DNA of 64,000 nucleotides, taken from contig JADJFA010000023.1 of the NCBI GenBank assembly GCA_016708875.1, positions 32,669-96,668 on the forward strand, in the 5' to 3' direction. Under the pieces are notes generated by a model. The model was not told the origin of the DNA. It worked only from the letters and a program-made list of their open reading frames with translations, and searched no databases. This document shows positions 37,871 to 47,235 of the stretch, piece after piece; the stretch's first letter is position 1; each line of letters opens with the position of its first letter. The translations under genes and the position numbers were made by a program. The stretch is from Lewinellaceae bacterium (GTDB lineage Bacteria; Bacteroidota; Bacteroidia; Chitinophagales; Saprospiraceae).

Positions 37871-39171
37871 TTACATCTCCATATAAGGCTTCAAAGCCAT
37901 GCCTTTTGCTACCAATACGTCGCCCTCCGCCATTTGGCCTAAGGCGATTTTCACCTGACCTGCCAAAACCAGGCGCTCCGGTTTTTGGGAGTTGGTGCGA
38001 AGCGCGGTTTCAATCAGTGGGGCCGCTTCTGCAGCTTTGCCCATTTTGAACAGCACGGTAGCGAGTGTTTCGCAGGCATCAATGTTCTCAGGGCGACGCT
38101 GTTGTTCGGATTTTGCATGTTGCAGCGCCTTGTCCAACTGATTGGTTTTCAGATATAATTGGGCCAATTCCATATCGGAGTAGTGGCCAAGGCTCTTGTC
38201 TTTTGCAGCCGCAATGTTGTCAGATAAAAGCGCGTCAATGGTAATGCGAGCGCATTCATCGGCCTTGTCGTTTTGGCCATTGAGGCGGTAGAGGTCAATA
38301 AGTTCTTCAAAAAAAGAAGCATCAGCCATCACCGTTTTTGCCTTTTCAAAATATTCTATGGCTTTCGGGTAATCCTTTTTGTATCGGGCAATTTTACCCA
38401 AACCTGCCAGGGCAAAAGGATAGTCCGGGCGTTCGGTGAGCGCGATCTGATACTGCTCTTCGGCCTTGTCGAGCGCATTAGAATCTTCATACAGATGTGC
38501 CAGCACCATACGCGCCCAACTTTTGTCTTCCGCACCAGGATAGCCCGCGGAAACGGCTAGTTGGATGGCTTCGATTGCGCCTGGAACGTCGCCGTGAATT
38601 TCGCGGAGGTACCAAAACGGGAATACGAACGGATGTCGGGACGGGTGTTCACCATTTTATCGGCAGAAGCCACGGCCTCGGTATAATTCCCAAGTTCCAC
38701 ATTTGCATCGCAAAGCAAACCGTACACGAAGGAATAGTGCGGGCTTAATTGCCTTGCGTTCTCTGCCAATTCCTTGGCCTCAGCAAATCGGTGCTGGGAA
38801 AGAAAGGTCATGGCCTTCAGGCAAATCGCTTCCAAATGTGACGGGTCTTTTTTCAAAACCAAATCAACCATATCAAGTGCGGCCTTGTTGTAGTAGGAGA
38901 AATTGCCTGTAACACGGCCTTCCTGCATAAAGGTTTTCGCAAGTTGCAACAGAGTCTTCTTGTCCTCAGGCTTGGTTTCCAGTTCCTGGAGAAGTTTTTC
39001 ATAGTTGGCTTTCACAGTGGGCCATTCGGGGTCATTGGCGAGTATACCAGTTCGGTCTTTGAGTTCGGGGAATGCAGATTTGTCCTTGCCGTTGACGAAA
39101 ATAAAAGCGGCAAAAACGAGGCTGAACACGGTCAGCAGAGCATAGAGGCTGCGGCGAATGGTTGGTTTCAT
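37871..39171 (-). CDS. Membrane-anchored TPR protein (frameshifted)
   Basis: N-terminal signal-anchor (SLYALLTVFSLVFAAFIFVNG) and a coil, followed by at least eight tetratricopeptide repeats (KTLLQLAKTFMQEGRV, LEAICLKAMTFLSQHRFAEA, PFALAGLGKIARYKKDYPKA, MELAQLYLKTNQLDKALQHA). Segments 38557-39171 and 37871-38509 are in different frames. Adding one T (minus strand) to the A4 at 38614-38617 joins them (SRFWYLREIHGDVPGAIEA). TPRs scaffold protein contacts. It lies upstream of hupE on the same strand; similar TPR-HupE pairs suggest a joint function, not proven here. Confidence 0.75.
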
Positions 39172-39292
39172 TTTTTGAATATTTTATTTGAGGACATATA
39201 CGAGCAGTTCGAAGATTCGGATTTCCGAAATTACTGTCGCCTATTATCCCTTTTCAAAAGAGTTTGGGAAACTCCGTTAGGAAACCAGACAT

Positions 39293-40831
39293 TTGCCTCA
39301 CAAATCAAGTATCTGCTCTTTCAGTGAGATTGAAATTTTACTCACTTGCTGTGCTCTCGCTCAACGCGTCAGCAGCTTTTTGGCCAAGAGCCAAACCTTC
39401 ATGAATGGTGTGGTACAAAAGGGATTACCCCTGGTTCGACTGGTATCGCCAGAATCGCGACGCTCTTGCTGCTGAACGTGGGGATGATACCTCCTGGCTC
39501 TATGTGCCCGTCACGATACAAATCACTGGTTCGAACTCTGGCACCGGATACTATCCGCTCGAACAAGCTTACTTTCGATATGCCAGATGAACGAGCATTT
39601 TGCTCCCACACGCATTCGCTATTACTTGCAGCCTGGAGACCCGGTCCGTTACCTCAACAATTCCGATTGGCACAACCATCAGTGGGATGGGGGCGCAGAC
39701 CTGATCGAAAGCAACCGTATCCCCAATCGCCTCAATACCTTTATTGTGGCCGATCCCGCAGGCAATTGCGGGTACTCCTGGATGGATGCCATTGTTATGT
39801 CCAAGAATTGCTCTGGTCCCGGCAACAGAACCTGGGCGCATGAGGCTGGTCACCACCTTTCATTGCCGCACCCATTTGTTGGATGGGAGGGATTTAATTG
39901 GGATTACTCTCAGCCTGCGCCTTTTGAAATTGATGACCACTTGGTGGAAAATGCGGATTCTTCCAACAGCTATGTCGCAGGTGATTTTTTCCGTGATACC
40001 CGCGCCGACTATTTGAACTATCGCTGGCCATGTAACGGCGATGGTGAAAGTACCACTAAACAGCACGACCCAAATGGTGTGCCCTTCCGCTCAGACGGCA
40101 CCCTTATAATGGGCTACTCTTCTGACGAGTGCGGCGCTATCTTCACCCCGGAACAAGTGGTTGCTATGCGCACCAACCTGCAAAGTACCAGCAACTGGGG
40201 CCATTCCGAATACTTGCAGGTCACTGAAGCGGGAGCTGAAATTGACGATGATGCTGCTGTAGTACTTGCTACTCCGATTGATTCTCAGGCTGTACATTAC
40301 AATAACTTTACCCTCCACTGGGCGCCTGTACCAAATGCAACATTCTACACCGTAGAAGTTTTCCTTTTTGAAAACCTCACGCCACGCCTTGTATATGAAA
40401 CGGTGTACAACACCACTTCTCTTACCGTCACCAAGGGCATCCCAAACAACAGAACGCTCTACTGGCGCGTCCGTTCGTACAATGAATGGGATTTGTGCCA
40501 ACCTGCTGGTATTCAGGAGTTGGGCGTTTTCAAAACCAAAAACTTTTCGGCTACCAACGATCTGGAATCTGTGGTGCTGGCCGAACTATCACCAAACCCA
40601 GTTGCTGCTGGCTATCCGGCAAAACTGCTCCTGACCTCTGATGAAAATATGGAGGCTGTGCTAAGCATCACTGATGCTTCAGGCAGACTTTGCCAGCGTC
40701 AAGCCTTGAGTCTTTCCTTTGGAGAAAATATCCTGGAAATTCCCACCGACGCGCTTGAGGCCGGGCTTTACACCCTGAGCCTTCAAAACGAAAAGGGGAC
40801 TATTCTGAAGCGGCTGGCGGTGACCCAGTAA
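39293..40831 (+). CDS. Secreted metzincin-type zinc protease with T9SS sorting domain (frameshifted)
   Basis: The main frame (39587-40831) contains the zinc motif HEAGHHLSLPH (HExxHxxxxxH) in TWAHEAGH and a Met-turn in LIMGYSSDECGAIF, which fits M43/metzincin peptidases. A fibronectin-III-like domain (NNFTLHWAPVPNATFYTVEV) and a type A T9SS sorting domain (ELSPNPVAAGYPAKL ... GLYTLSLQNEKGTILKRLAV) follow, so it is exported across both membranes. The N-terminal part, DTSWLYVPVTIQITG and DYPWFDWYRQNRDALAAE, is in another frame (39405-39590); the join is near 39568 (LSICQMNEHFAPTRIR). The signal peptide is probably ILLTCCALAQ in a third frame, so the start is uncertain. Confidence 0.78.
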
Positions 40832-40837
40832 ACCAAT

Positions 40838-40923
40838 ATCAATGTCCAACAAGGAATGTCCAATGTCCAAGTAAGCGTCGAACTTGGACATTGGACATTC
40901 CTTGTTGGACATTGGACATTGAT
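40838..40923. terminator. AATGTCCAA-word hairpin between convergent genes
   Basis: Left arm begins atcaatgtccaacaaggaat at 40838; right arm 40882-40923. The right arm carries one extra 7-bp word (ggacatt) compared with the left. It ends at the purB stop codon and is probably a bidirectional terminator. Confidence 0.8.
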
Positions 40924-42257
40924 CAGGCCCCCACATAATTATGCGGCGTTATCCGCTTCAGCTCCTCCTTGACTTCCTCTGCAATTTCGAGCGTATCAAT
41001 AAAGTCGTGCAAATGCTCGCGCGACACCAGATGACGGCCACGCGTCAGTGCCTTGAGTGCTTCATAAGGCTGCGGGTAGCCTTCCCTGCGCAAGATCACC
41101 TGAATGCCTTCGGCGATCACCATCCAATTGTCTTCCAGGTCATCGTATAGTTGGCCTTCGTTGAGCATCAGTTTACTAAGTCCTTTTTGAATGGATTTTA
41201 AGGCGATCAGGCTGTGTCCCATCGGGACGCCAATGTTCCGCAATACCGTGGAATCGGTCAGGTCTCGCTGAAGCCGGCTAATTGGGAGTTTTTCGGCGAG
41301 GTGCTGCCAGAGTGCATTCGCCAGCCCCAGGTTGCCTTCTGCGTTTTCAAAGTCAATGGGGTTCACCTTGTGCGGCATGGCGGAGGAGCCAACCTCGCCT
41401 TCCACTGTTTTTTGCCGGAAATATTCCATTGAAACGTAGGTCCACATGTCGCGGCAGAAACCGATGAGTATGGTGTTGATGCGTGCAATTGCCTGACACT
41501 GAGCGGCAAAGCAGTCGTAATGCTCTATCTGGGTGGTATGTTGCGAGCGTTCGAGGCCGAGGAATTCGCGCACAAAATCGTCGCCAAAACGTTGCCAATC
41601 GTAGTCGGGGTAAGCGGCGTAGTGTGCATTGAAATTGCCCGTGGCGCCTCCGAACTTGGCGCGATGCGGGATACTGCGCAGAAGGCCCAATTGTACGTCA
41701 AGCCGCTCCACAAAAACTTGAAATTCTTTGCCCAATAGTGTTGGGGAAGCTGGTTGCCCATGGGTACGTGCGAGCATAGGTACCCTTGCCCAGTCTTGGG
41801 CCATTTGTTCCAGGGTGTCGCGAACTTGCTGCAATCGCGGATAGAACACTTCCTCCAGCGCGGTTTTGAACAGCAGTGGCGTGGCCGTGTTGTTTATATC
41901 TTGCGAGGTGAGGCCAAAGTGGACAAACTCCCGCAACTCATGGAGGCCGTGCGCGTCAAAACGCTCCTTTAGGAAATACTCCACAGCCTTGACATCGTGG
42001 TTGGTAGTGCGCTCAATGGCTTTGATTTGCTCGGCGTCCGACATATTGAAGTGTTCAAAAATGGCGTTCAGTTCGTCAATCTTGTCTTCCTCAAAGGCAG
42101 ACAGTTGCGGCAAACCATATTGGCAAAGCGCGATAAAGTATTGAATTTCAACAAAAACGCGGTAGCGAATGAGCGCGTATTCGCTGAAATAATCAGCGAG
42201 TTCGTTGGTCTTGTCGGCGTAGCGACCGTCAATGGGAGAGATGGCAAGTAAGGACAT
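40923..42257 (-). CDS. purB: Adenylosuccinate lyase
   Basis: A 444-residue PurB, which cleaves SAICAR to AICAR and adenylosuccinate to AMP plus fumarate in purine synthesis. Family N-terminus MSLLAISPIDGRYADKTNEL, the TSQDINNTATPLL substrate region with its preceding HFGL, RTHGQPASPTLLGKEF, and the signature SSAMPHKVNPIDFENAEGN with the catalytic Ser. Length and all motifs are normal and the frame is intact. A perfect 29-bp hairpin lies upstream, between its start and the divergent lipoprotein gene. Confidence 0.97.
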   Translation of the reverse strand: MSLLAISPIDGRYADKTNELADYFSEYALIRYRVFVEIQYFIALCQYGLPQLSAFEEDKIDELNAIFEHFNMSDAEQIKAIERTTNHDVKAVEYFLKERFDAHGLHELREFVHFGLTSQDINNTATPLLFKTALEEVFYPRLQQVRDTLEQMAQDWARVPMLARTHGQPASPTLLGKEFQVFVERLDVQLGLLRSIPHRAKFGGATGNFNAHYAAYPDYDWQRFGDDFVREFLGLERSQHTTQIEHYDCFAAQCQAIARINTILIGFCRDMWTYVSMEYFRQKTVEGEVGSSAMPHKVNPIDFENAEGNLGLANALWQHLAEKLPISRLQRDLTDSTVLRNIGVPMGHSLIALKSIQKGLSKLMLNEGQLYDDLEDNWMVIAEGIQVILRREGYPQPYEALKALTRGRHLVSREHLHDFIDTLEIAEEVKEELKRITPHNYVGA

Positions 42258-42285
42258 GTGGCTGCTGTTTTACGCGGTTTATTGC

Positions 42286-42363
42286 TACCACATAGTTCAC
42301 AGTAGTACACATAGCAATATTAAGGCTGAGTAAACTATGTGTACTACTGTGAACTATGTGGTA
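42286..42363. repeat. Perfect 29-bp CACATAG-word hairpin between divergent genes
   Basis: taccacatagttcacagtag... (42286-42314) is the exact complement of 42335-42363. Word content (cacatag, tacacatag) links it to the hairpins at 17003 and 45930. It is 5' of both flanking genes. Confidence 0.8.
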
Positions 42364-42417
42364 ACAATTTCGCGCGGCAAAATTCGCCTTTTCTTCTCAG
42401 CAAAAGCAGCGCAAGGC

Positions 42418-42425
42418 TACCTTTG
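42418..42425 (+). promoter_or_regulatory. -7 promoter element of the small lipoprotein gene
   Basis: TACCTTTG matches -7 TANNTTTG; no clear -33 TTTG lies 19 nt upstream. The ATG is at 42456. Confidence 0.45.
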
Positions 42426-42455
42426 CATACTCTTTTTTAACACGAAACTTTTGAC

Positions 42456-42874
42456 ATGAAAAAATTTGCCAATTCACACATCTTGCTCCTTTTCTCATTC
42501 CTCCTTTTCACCGCCTGTAACAACGATAAAAAACAAGTAGAATCCCTCATTAAAGAAACCGAAACCATCACGACGAAGCCATGAAAGACATGGCTGACAT
42601 GAACCGTGTGGCACGCGAACTCAAACAAACCATGATCGCAGCCATGATGACTCCTGAACAAAATGCCGTTTATACCGACGTGCTTGATAAAATGGGCAAT
42701 GCCGAAAATGGCATGATGGACTGGATGAAAAATTATAAATCACCTGATGATATGTCTTCGGCAGATGCGCTCAAATACATACAGGAGCAAAAAACTTTGA
42801 TCGAGAAAAACAGGGCTGATATCAAGGCTGCGCTGGAGGCGGGGATGAAATTGCAGGGAATAAAAGGTTGGTAA
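42456..42874 (+). CDS. Small Met-rich lipoprotein (frameshifted)
   Basis: Starts MKKFANSHILLLFSFLLFTAC, a clear lipoprotein signal, and continues NNDKKQVESLIKET. The frame breaks near 42563. In the next frame HHDEAMKDMADMNRVARE continues directly to 42874 (KNRADIKAALEAGMKLQG). The mature product is about 120 residues, helical, and rich in Met and Asp. I do not recognise a characterised family; it resembles small Bacteroidota viral-A-type-inclusion-like lipoproteins. A promoter -7 box lies upstream. Confidence 0.65.
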
Positions 42875-42971
42875 TTGGTCTACTGGTGACTGGTGATTAG
42901 TTAATTGCACAGTGACTGGGTTTGAGCACCCCAGTTGCTTGCCACAAACATTTGGTTATCAAACAAATAAC

Positions 42972-43433
42972 ATGAAAATTAGACATTTTTTTCCACTCTT
43001 CACATTGGTGGTATTACTAGCTTGTAACACTGTACCAAAGGCGCAAACGCCTCCAGTCAACCAATCCTCCAATCCCCCAATCGTTCAATCCCCCAATCCC
43101 CCAATCCACTCGCCCTTCGTCACCTGGGACAAAAAAATGGTGGATCTCGGCAAGGTGAAAAAAGGAGAGAAGCGCACACTCTTTTACGAACTCACCAACA
43201 CCAGTGGCGAAGAAATTCTGATAGAAATTGTGGACGCCTGCGAGTGTACCAAGATAGATTTTCCGCGCGGTCCCATCGCTCCGGGTGGAAAAGGGAGGGT
43301 GGATGTTGTTTTTGACAGCACTGAAAAAGATGCCGACGAAACCATCGGGATTACCATCGTATTTCGTGAAACCGACGCTGCCGGAAACCCGCGCATCGAA
43401 TCCGTGGAATACAAGTTTGAACTGGAGAAATAA
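42972..43433 (+). CDS. DUF1573 lipoprotein with repeat-derived linker
   Basis: Started at ATG 42972 (MKIRHFFPLFTLVVLLAC). After the lipobox comes a Pro/Asn/Ser linker encoded by a CAATCCCCC-type microsatellite (43061-43109), then a DUF1573 Ig-like domain: VTWDKKMVDLGKVKKGEK, RTLFYELTNTSGEEILI, DACECTKIDFPRGPIAPGGK and GRVDVVFDSTEK. DUF1573 domains are common in Bacteroidota surface proteins and fold like ASPM/SPD-2/Hydin domains. The two closely spaced Cys in DACEC are conserved in the family. Function unknown. A perfect hairpin follows. Confidence 0.82.
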   Translation: MKIRHFFPLFTLVVLLACNTVPKAQTPPVNQSSNPPIVQSPNPPIHSPFVTWDKKMVDLGKVKKGEKRTLFYELTNTSGEEILIEIVDACECTKIDFPRGPIAPGGKGRVDVVFDSTEKDADETIGITIVFRETDAAGNPRIESVEYKFELEK

Positions 43434-43498
43434 GGTGCGCCTGGGGATAATTGCGACTTTCGCAACTAGTTTTTTGGGAATCAATGGTATCAGGTTAG

Positions 43499-43595
43499 GA
43501 TTGAACACGGATGACACAGATGAGACACGGATTTTTACGGATTTTTTGAATTCATCTGGAAATCCGTGTCTCATCTGTGTCATCCGTGTTCAATC
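43499..43595. terminator. Perfect 36-bp ACACGGAT-word hairpin
   Basis: gattgaacacggatgacaca... (43499-43534) is the exact complement of 43560-43595, with a 25-base loop. It lies 66 bp after the DUF1573 stop and 31 bp before the caspase-TPR ATG, so it could end one transcript and act as a leader structure for the next. Confidence 0.8.
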
Positions 43596-43626
43596 CCAAC
43601 CAGGTACAACCAATATCAAAATTGCC

Positions 43627-45845
43627 ATGCGCCAAATCGCCCTTGTTCCATCGCTCTTGTATTGCCTGCTTTTCTGCCTGCCCGTTTTTGCGCAGATTCA
43701 ACCGATTATTCCTAAAACCACTACCCGGGCAGTGGTGGTTGGTATTTCAAATTACCAAAACATTGCTAAACTGCGTTTTGCGCACAAGGATGCCGAGGCT
43801 TTTGTTCAATTCCTCCGCTCTCCTGCCGGTGGAAGTGTGGCTGAGGAGCACATCAAATTCCTGACCAACGAAAACGCGACGCAAGCCCAAATTGGCAATG
43901 CGCTCTCCTGGCTGAATACCGAAAGTCAAGCAAACGACCGTGCCATCATCTATTTTTCCGGACATGGTGTTGTGGAGACCCAATTTACCAATATGGGCTA
44001 CTTGTTGGCCTACGACGCCAACAAAAGCACCTATATGGCGGGCGGGGCCATTCCTATCTACGCCCTTCAATCGGTTATCACGAATCTTTCTGTCGTAAAA
44101 CAAGTGCAGGTACAGCTCATCGCGGATGCTTGCCGCTCGGGCAATCTGGCGGGCACTGAAACGGGCGGCTCCAAAACAACCGCCCTGGCTATGGCGACTC
44201 AATTCGCCAACGAGATAAAAATCATGTCCTGTGGGCCGGATGAAGTTTCCCTGGAAAGTGAAGATTGGGGTGGCGGGCGCAGCGTGTTTTCCTATTATTT
44301 GATTGACGGATTGCGGGGTTTGGCCGATGTTAATGAGGACAGGCAGGTGACATTGCGAGAAATCGGGCGGTTTCTGGAAGACAGTGTTGAGTCGGCGACC
44401 AGAGCCTTGCGTCCTCAAAGCCCGAGGACTGGAGGCGACGAAAAAATGGTGGTCGCACAGGTGGATGCCAAGACTGTGGCCGCCTTGCGCCAAAAAAACA
44501 ATCCACAAAAAATCGAGCCTGCCATTGTTTCAAATGCAAAAAGCCCTTTGAGCGCTCCGGGGGACTCCGACACCAGTACGATGCGGCTTTACCGGGATTT
44601 TGAAGACGCCCTGCGCAGTGGGCATCTGACCACTCCCGAAAAAGGCGCTGCCTATACCATTTACCAATTGATAAAAGATCGGCCTGCGCTCAGGACTTAT
44701 AAAAACGGGATGCGCAACGACCTGGCTACTGCCATGCAAGTCGAAGCGCAAAAAGCCATCAATGATTACCTTTCGGCAGACCCGCGGGAAATGCGCCGAC
44801 GCTGGGGACTTGATGATAGTCGCTACCGGCTCTATCCACTATACCTCGAAAAAGCAGCGGAATTATTGGGGGAAAGCTACCATTCGTACACTCAAATAAA
44901 GGCGCTGGAACATTATTTTGCTGGCTTGAACCTGCGATTGCAAGGGGAACGTCCTGGCAATACCTCCATTAGAGATTCTCTATTTCGAATTGCAAAAGGC
45001 CTTCAGGAAAAAACCCTTCAATTGGATTCTACTGCTGCGTATGCATACAATGAATTGGGGTTGTTGGCGCGCAGGGTCAAACAATATGAGCAGTCTGTAA
45101 CGTATTTCAATAGAGCCGTGCGTTTTTCGCCCACCTGGGTGGTGCCATGGATGAATATGTCAGACAGTTATAGTGAATTGGATCAATTGGAAGCGGCAGA
45201 ACGCTGTGGTTTAAAGGCGGTAATGTTGGATAGCACTTTTGCTTCAGCGCACTACAATCTCGGAAACGTTTACTTAGCAAAAAAAAGGAAGAAGGCAAAG
45301 CCAGCATCCACTTTCAAAAGGCAATTGCTTATCAACCTGACTATATGGTTGCCTATTTTAATTTAGGATTAGCATACTATAATTCTGGAAATTATAAGCA
45401 AGCGGAAAAGATGTGGGAAGAATATAATAAATTCAGACCTGACGATACTGATGTATTGCAGAGTTTAGCACAAGTGGGATTGGATTTAGGCAAGGGTATT
45501 GAGTATGCAGAACCGATTTTTTTAAATGTGCTAAAATTAGATTCGAATTATGCCAAAGCACACTTCAGCCTGGGTGAATTAAATTTAGTCAAAAAAGATC
45601 TAGTATTGGCGCAGAAATATTTCAACAACTATATAGCGTTACTTCCTGATGACCCAGCCGGATATTACTATTTGGCTATTTCCCAAAATCAAAATACTGC
45701 TCAGGCATTACAATCGCTAGAATTGGCTTTCAAATATGGATATAAGGACTTTAATCAATTAAAAAACGAAACTAGGTTCGCGGCAATTCAAAAAACAACA
45801 GCGTATAATAAGCTCATCAAGAAGTATTTTCCGGATAAAATGTAG
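43627..45845 (+). CDS. Exported caspase (peptidase C14) with TPR repeats (frameshifted)
   Basis: Started at ATG 43627, where a signal peptide begins (LLYCLLFCLPVFAQ). The caspase p20-like domain follows: RAVVVGISNYQNIAKLRFAH, catalytic His113 in IIYFSGHG and Cys169 in LIADACRSG. The remaining ~450 residues are mostly TPRs (YAYNELGLLARRVKQYEQSV, YMVAYFNLGLAYYNSGNYKQ, AHFSLGELNLVKKDLVLAQ). The frame breaks at the A8 at 45279-45286; adding one A joins 43627-45366 to 45345-45845 cleanly. Bacterial caspases of this class cleave after basic residues in known cases. An exported one with TPRs probably acts on envelope proteins (inference). It is the first gene of the caspase-rich region. Confidence 0.88.
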
Positions 45846-45929
45846 GACTTTAACACCATGGCAAAAAACAACCAAGTTATTGAAAATCAATGAACAAGAG
45901 GTTCTTTATGCCAAAGTTCCAAAGCGCAA

Positions 45930-46024
45930 ATATTTTATGTTAAACACATAGGCACAATAGAACACATAGCGTTTAAAATCGGGGCTATGTGTCCTATTGT
46001 GCCTATGTGTTTAATATAAAATAT
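45930..46024. terminator. 41-bp CACATAG-word hairpin between convergent genes
   Basis: Arms 45930-45970 and 45984-46024 with only two mismatches, both of which would form G-U pairs in one transcript direction. It shares the cacataggcaca word with 17003-17086. Confidence 0.82.
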
Positions 46025-46075
46025 TCGTGTTCATTTATTTTATGTGATTAATGGGGCATGCTTATGTTTTTTTTA

Positions 46076-47149
46076 TCACCCCCGAGAAGCCTTTTCAGCC
46101 AAACGCTTGAATCCATAACGCATCCAGAATGCCGCATGCATCATATTCACAACATTGTCAGAATGCTTTTTCTGCAATTCAGCGTATTGTTTTTGGGCAG
46201 CATAATACCATCTTCCATTTTCTAAAGCAATTGCTTCGATTAAGGAAGGTACTGTCTCACTTTTTGAGGTTCTGGAAAGTGCAGCATTGTTCGCAAAATT
46301 CAATATCTCCTTCCGCTCCCCCTCCGTTCCGATTTCAAATTCTAACTCATTGGATGTCAAAGGCTTACTTCCTGAAACAGTAACCCTCCAATGATACTTT
46401 TGATCAACGCCCAAATTCAATAACCCAAGGTCAATCTGTGCAAAGGTGTCGGACACGGATGCGGTATGTACTATTTTATTTGCATCATCCAGAATTTCCA
46501 ATTTGTATGGTTCCGAATTGGCTGGTCTGGACCAGAAGAATGGAGTAGTTGTTGCCAGTACTTTTCCAAATGGCATGATTAGTCTAATGTTGGAGCCTTT
46601 CCCACCCCAACCATCGCTGCCTTTTTTAGGGTTACCAACTGCAGTTCCCCAGCCATCACTACCTTTTTTAGGATCGCCAACCGCAGTCCCCCAACCATCG
46701 CTGCCTTTTTTAGGGTCGCCAACAGCAAGCCCCCAACCATCGCTCCCTTTTTTAGGGTCGCCAACCGCCATTGCCCAACCATCTTTCCTTTGTTTAGCGT
46801 CCGCTACCATTTCCACAGCTGCTATCAGTTTTTCACCAAAATCATAGCCTGCATCCGTGGCGGCACTGCCACCAGCACCGCAAACACTAGACAATTCAAC
46901 AGACGGGGAGCCTGCCAATTCTTTGAATTGCCCATTGCAGTACACTGTAGCCTGTGCGCCTGCACCCAGTTGTAGCTTGCCTGTGCTTTTGAGCACTGCA
47001 CCATTCTGAACTGGTTTGGCTTTCTTTTTTCCTTTGGGGATAAGACCAACTTCTCCGGAAGAACTAACGAGTACCACCGTTTGAGGCGACTGAGCCTGGA
47101 GCGAAATTGCCAATAAAAATATGGCAAAAAGCGTAAGTTGTTTTTTCAT
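46076..47149 (-). CDS. FecR-like exported protein with 14-residue tandem repeats
   Basis: A 357-residue exported protein (signal MKKQLTLFAIFLLAISLQAQ). The N-terminal part is FecR-like: VVLVSSSGEVGLIPKGKK, GAVLKSTGKLQLGAGAQATV. It then has four complete 14-residue units of DGWGxAVGDPKKGS plus partial ones at either end (about residues 122-183), encoded by exact 42-bp repeats. The second half has an Ig/fibronectin-like region (PFFWSRPANSEPYKLEILDD, YHWRVTVSGSKPL) and a helical end. It shares its layout with the 48853 protein. It is the last gene of the CHASE2 run. The repeat is Gly/Lys/Trp-rich and hydrophilic; a binding or wall-spacing role is a guess. Confidence 0.7.
   Translation of the reverse strand: MKKQLTLFAIFLLAISLQAQSPQTVVLVSSSGEVGLIPKGKKKAKPVQNGAVLKSTGKLQLGAGAQATVYCNGQFKELAGSPSVELSSVCGAGGSAATDAGYDFGEKLIAAVEMVADAKQRKDGWAMAVGDPKKGSDGWGLAVGDPKKGSDGWGTAVGDPKKGSDGWGTAVGNPKKGSDGWGGKGSNIRLIMPFGKVLATTTPFFWSRPANSEPYKLEILDDANKIVHTASVSDTFAQIDLGLLNLGVDQKYHWRVTVSGSKPLTSNELEFEIGTEGERKEILNFANNAALSRTSKSETVPSLIEAIALENGRWYYAAQKQYAELQKKHSDNVVNMMHAAFWMRYGFKRLAEKASRG
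46605..46790 (-). repeat. 42-bp in-frame tandem repeat within the FecR-like gene
   Basis: Four full 42-bp units start at 46605, 46647, 46689 and 46731, with a partial fifth at 46773. They differ by a few substitutions and encode DGWGxAVGDPKKGS. Confidence 0.88.
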
Positions 47150-47171
47150 AATGAGTTGACGTTAAATGATT

Positions 47172-47222
47172 TAAGTGCCGAGACCGAATTAATTGATAAT
47201 TGAAACTCGGTCTCGGCACTTA
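47172..47222. terminator. GAGACCGA/TCGGTCTC hairpin between two minus-strand genes
   Basis: taagtgccgagaccgaatt (47172-47190) pairs with aactcggtctcggcactta (47204-47222) with one mismatch. It lies between the M48-TPR stop and the start of the FecR-like gene, so it may reduce read-through within the run. Confidence 0.72.
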
Positions 47223-47235
47223 GGTGCAAAAAGGT

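Noticed and set aside
39171..39300. An additional small gene upstream of the T9SS protease
   Set aside because: Only short frames without a convincing signal peptide or family; the region more likely holds the promoter and damaged start of the protease.
46605..46790. 42-bp repeats as a CRISPR array
   Set aside because: Units are head to tail without spacers and encode an in-frame protein repeat.
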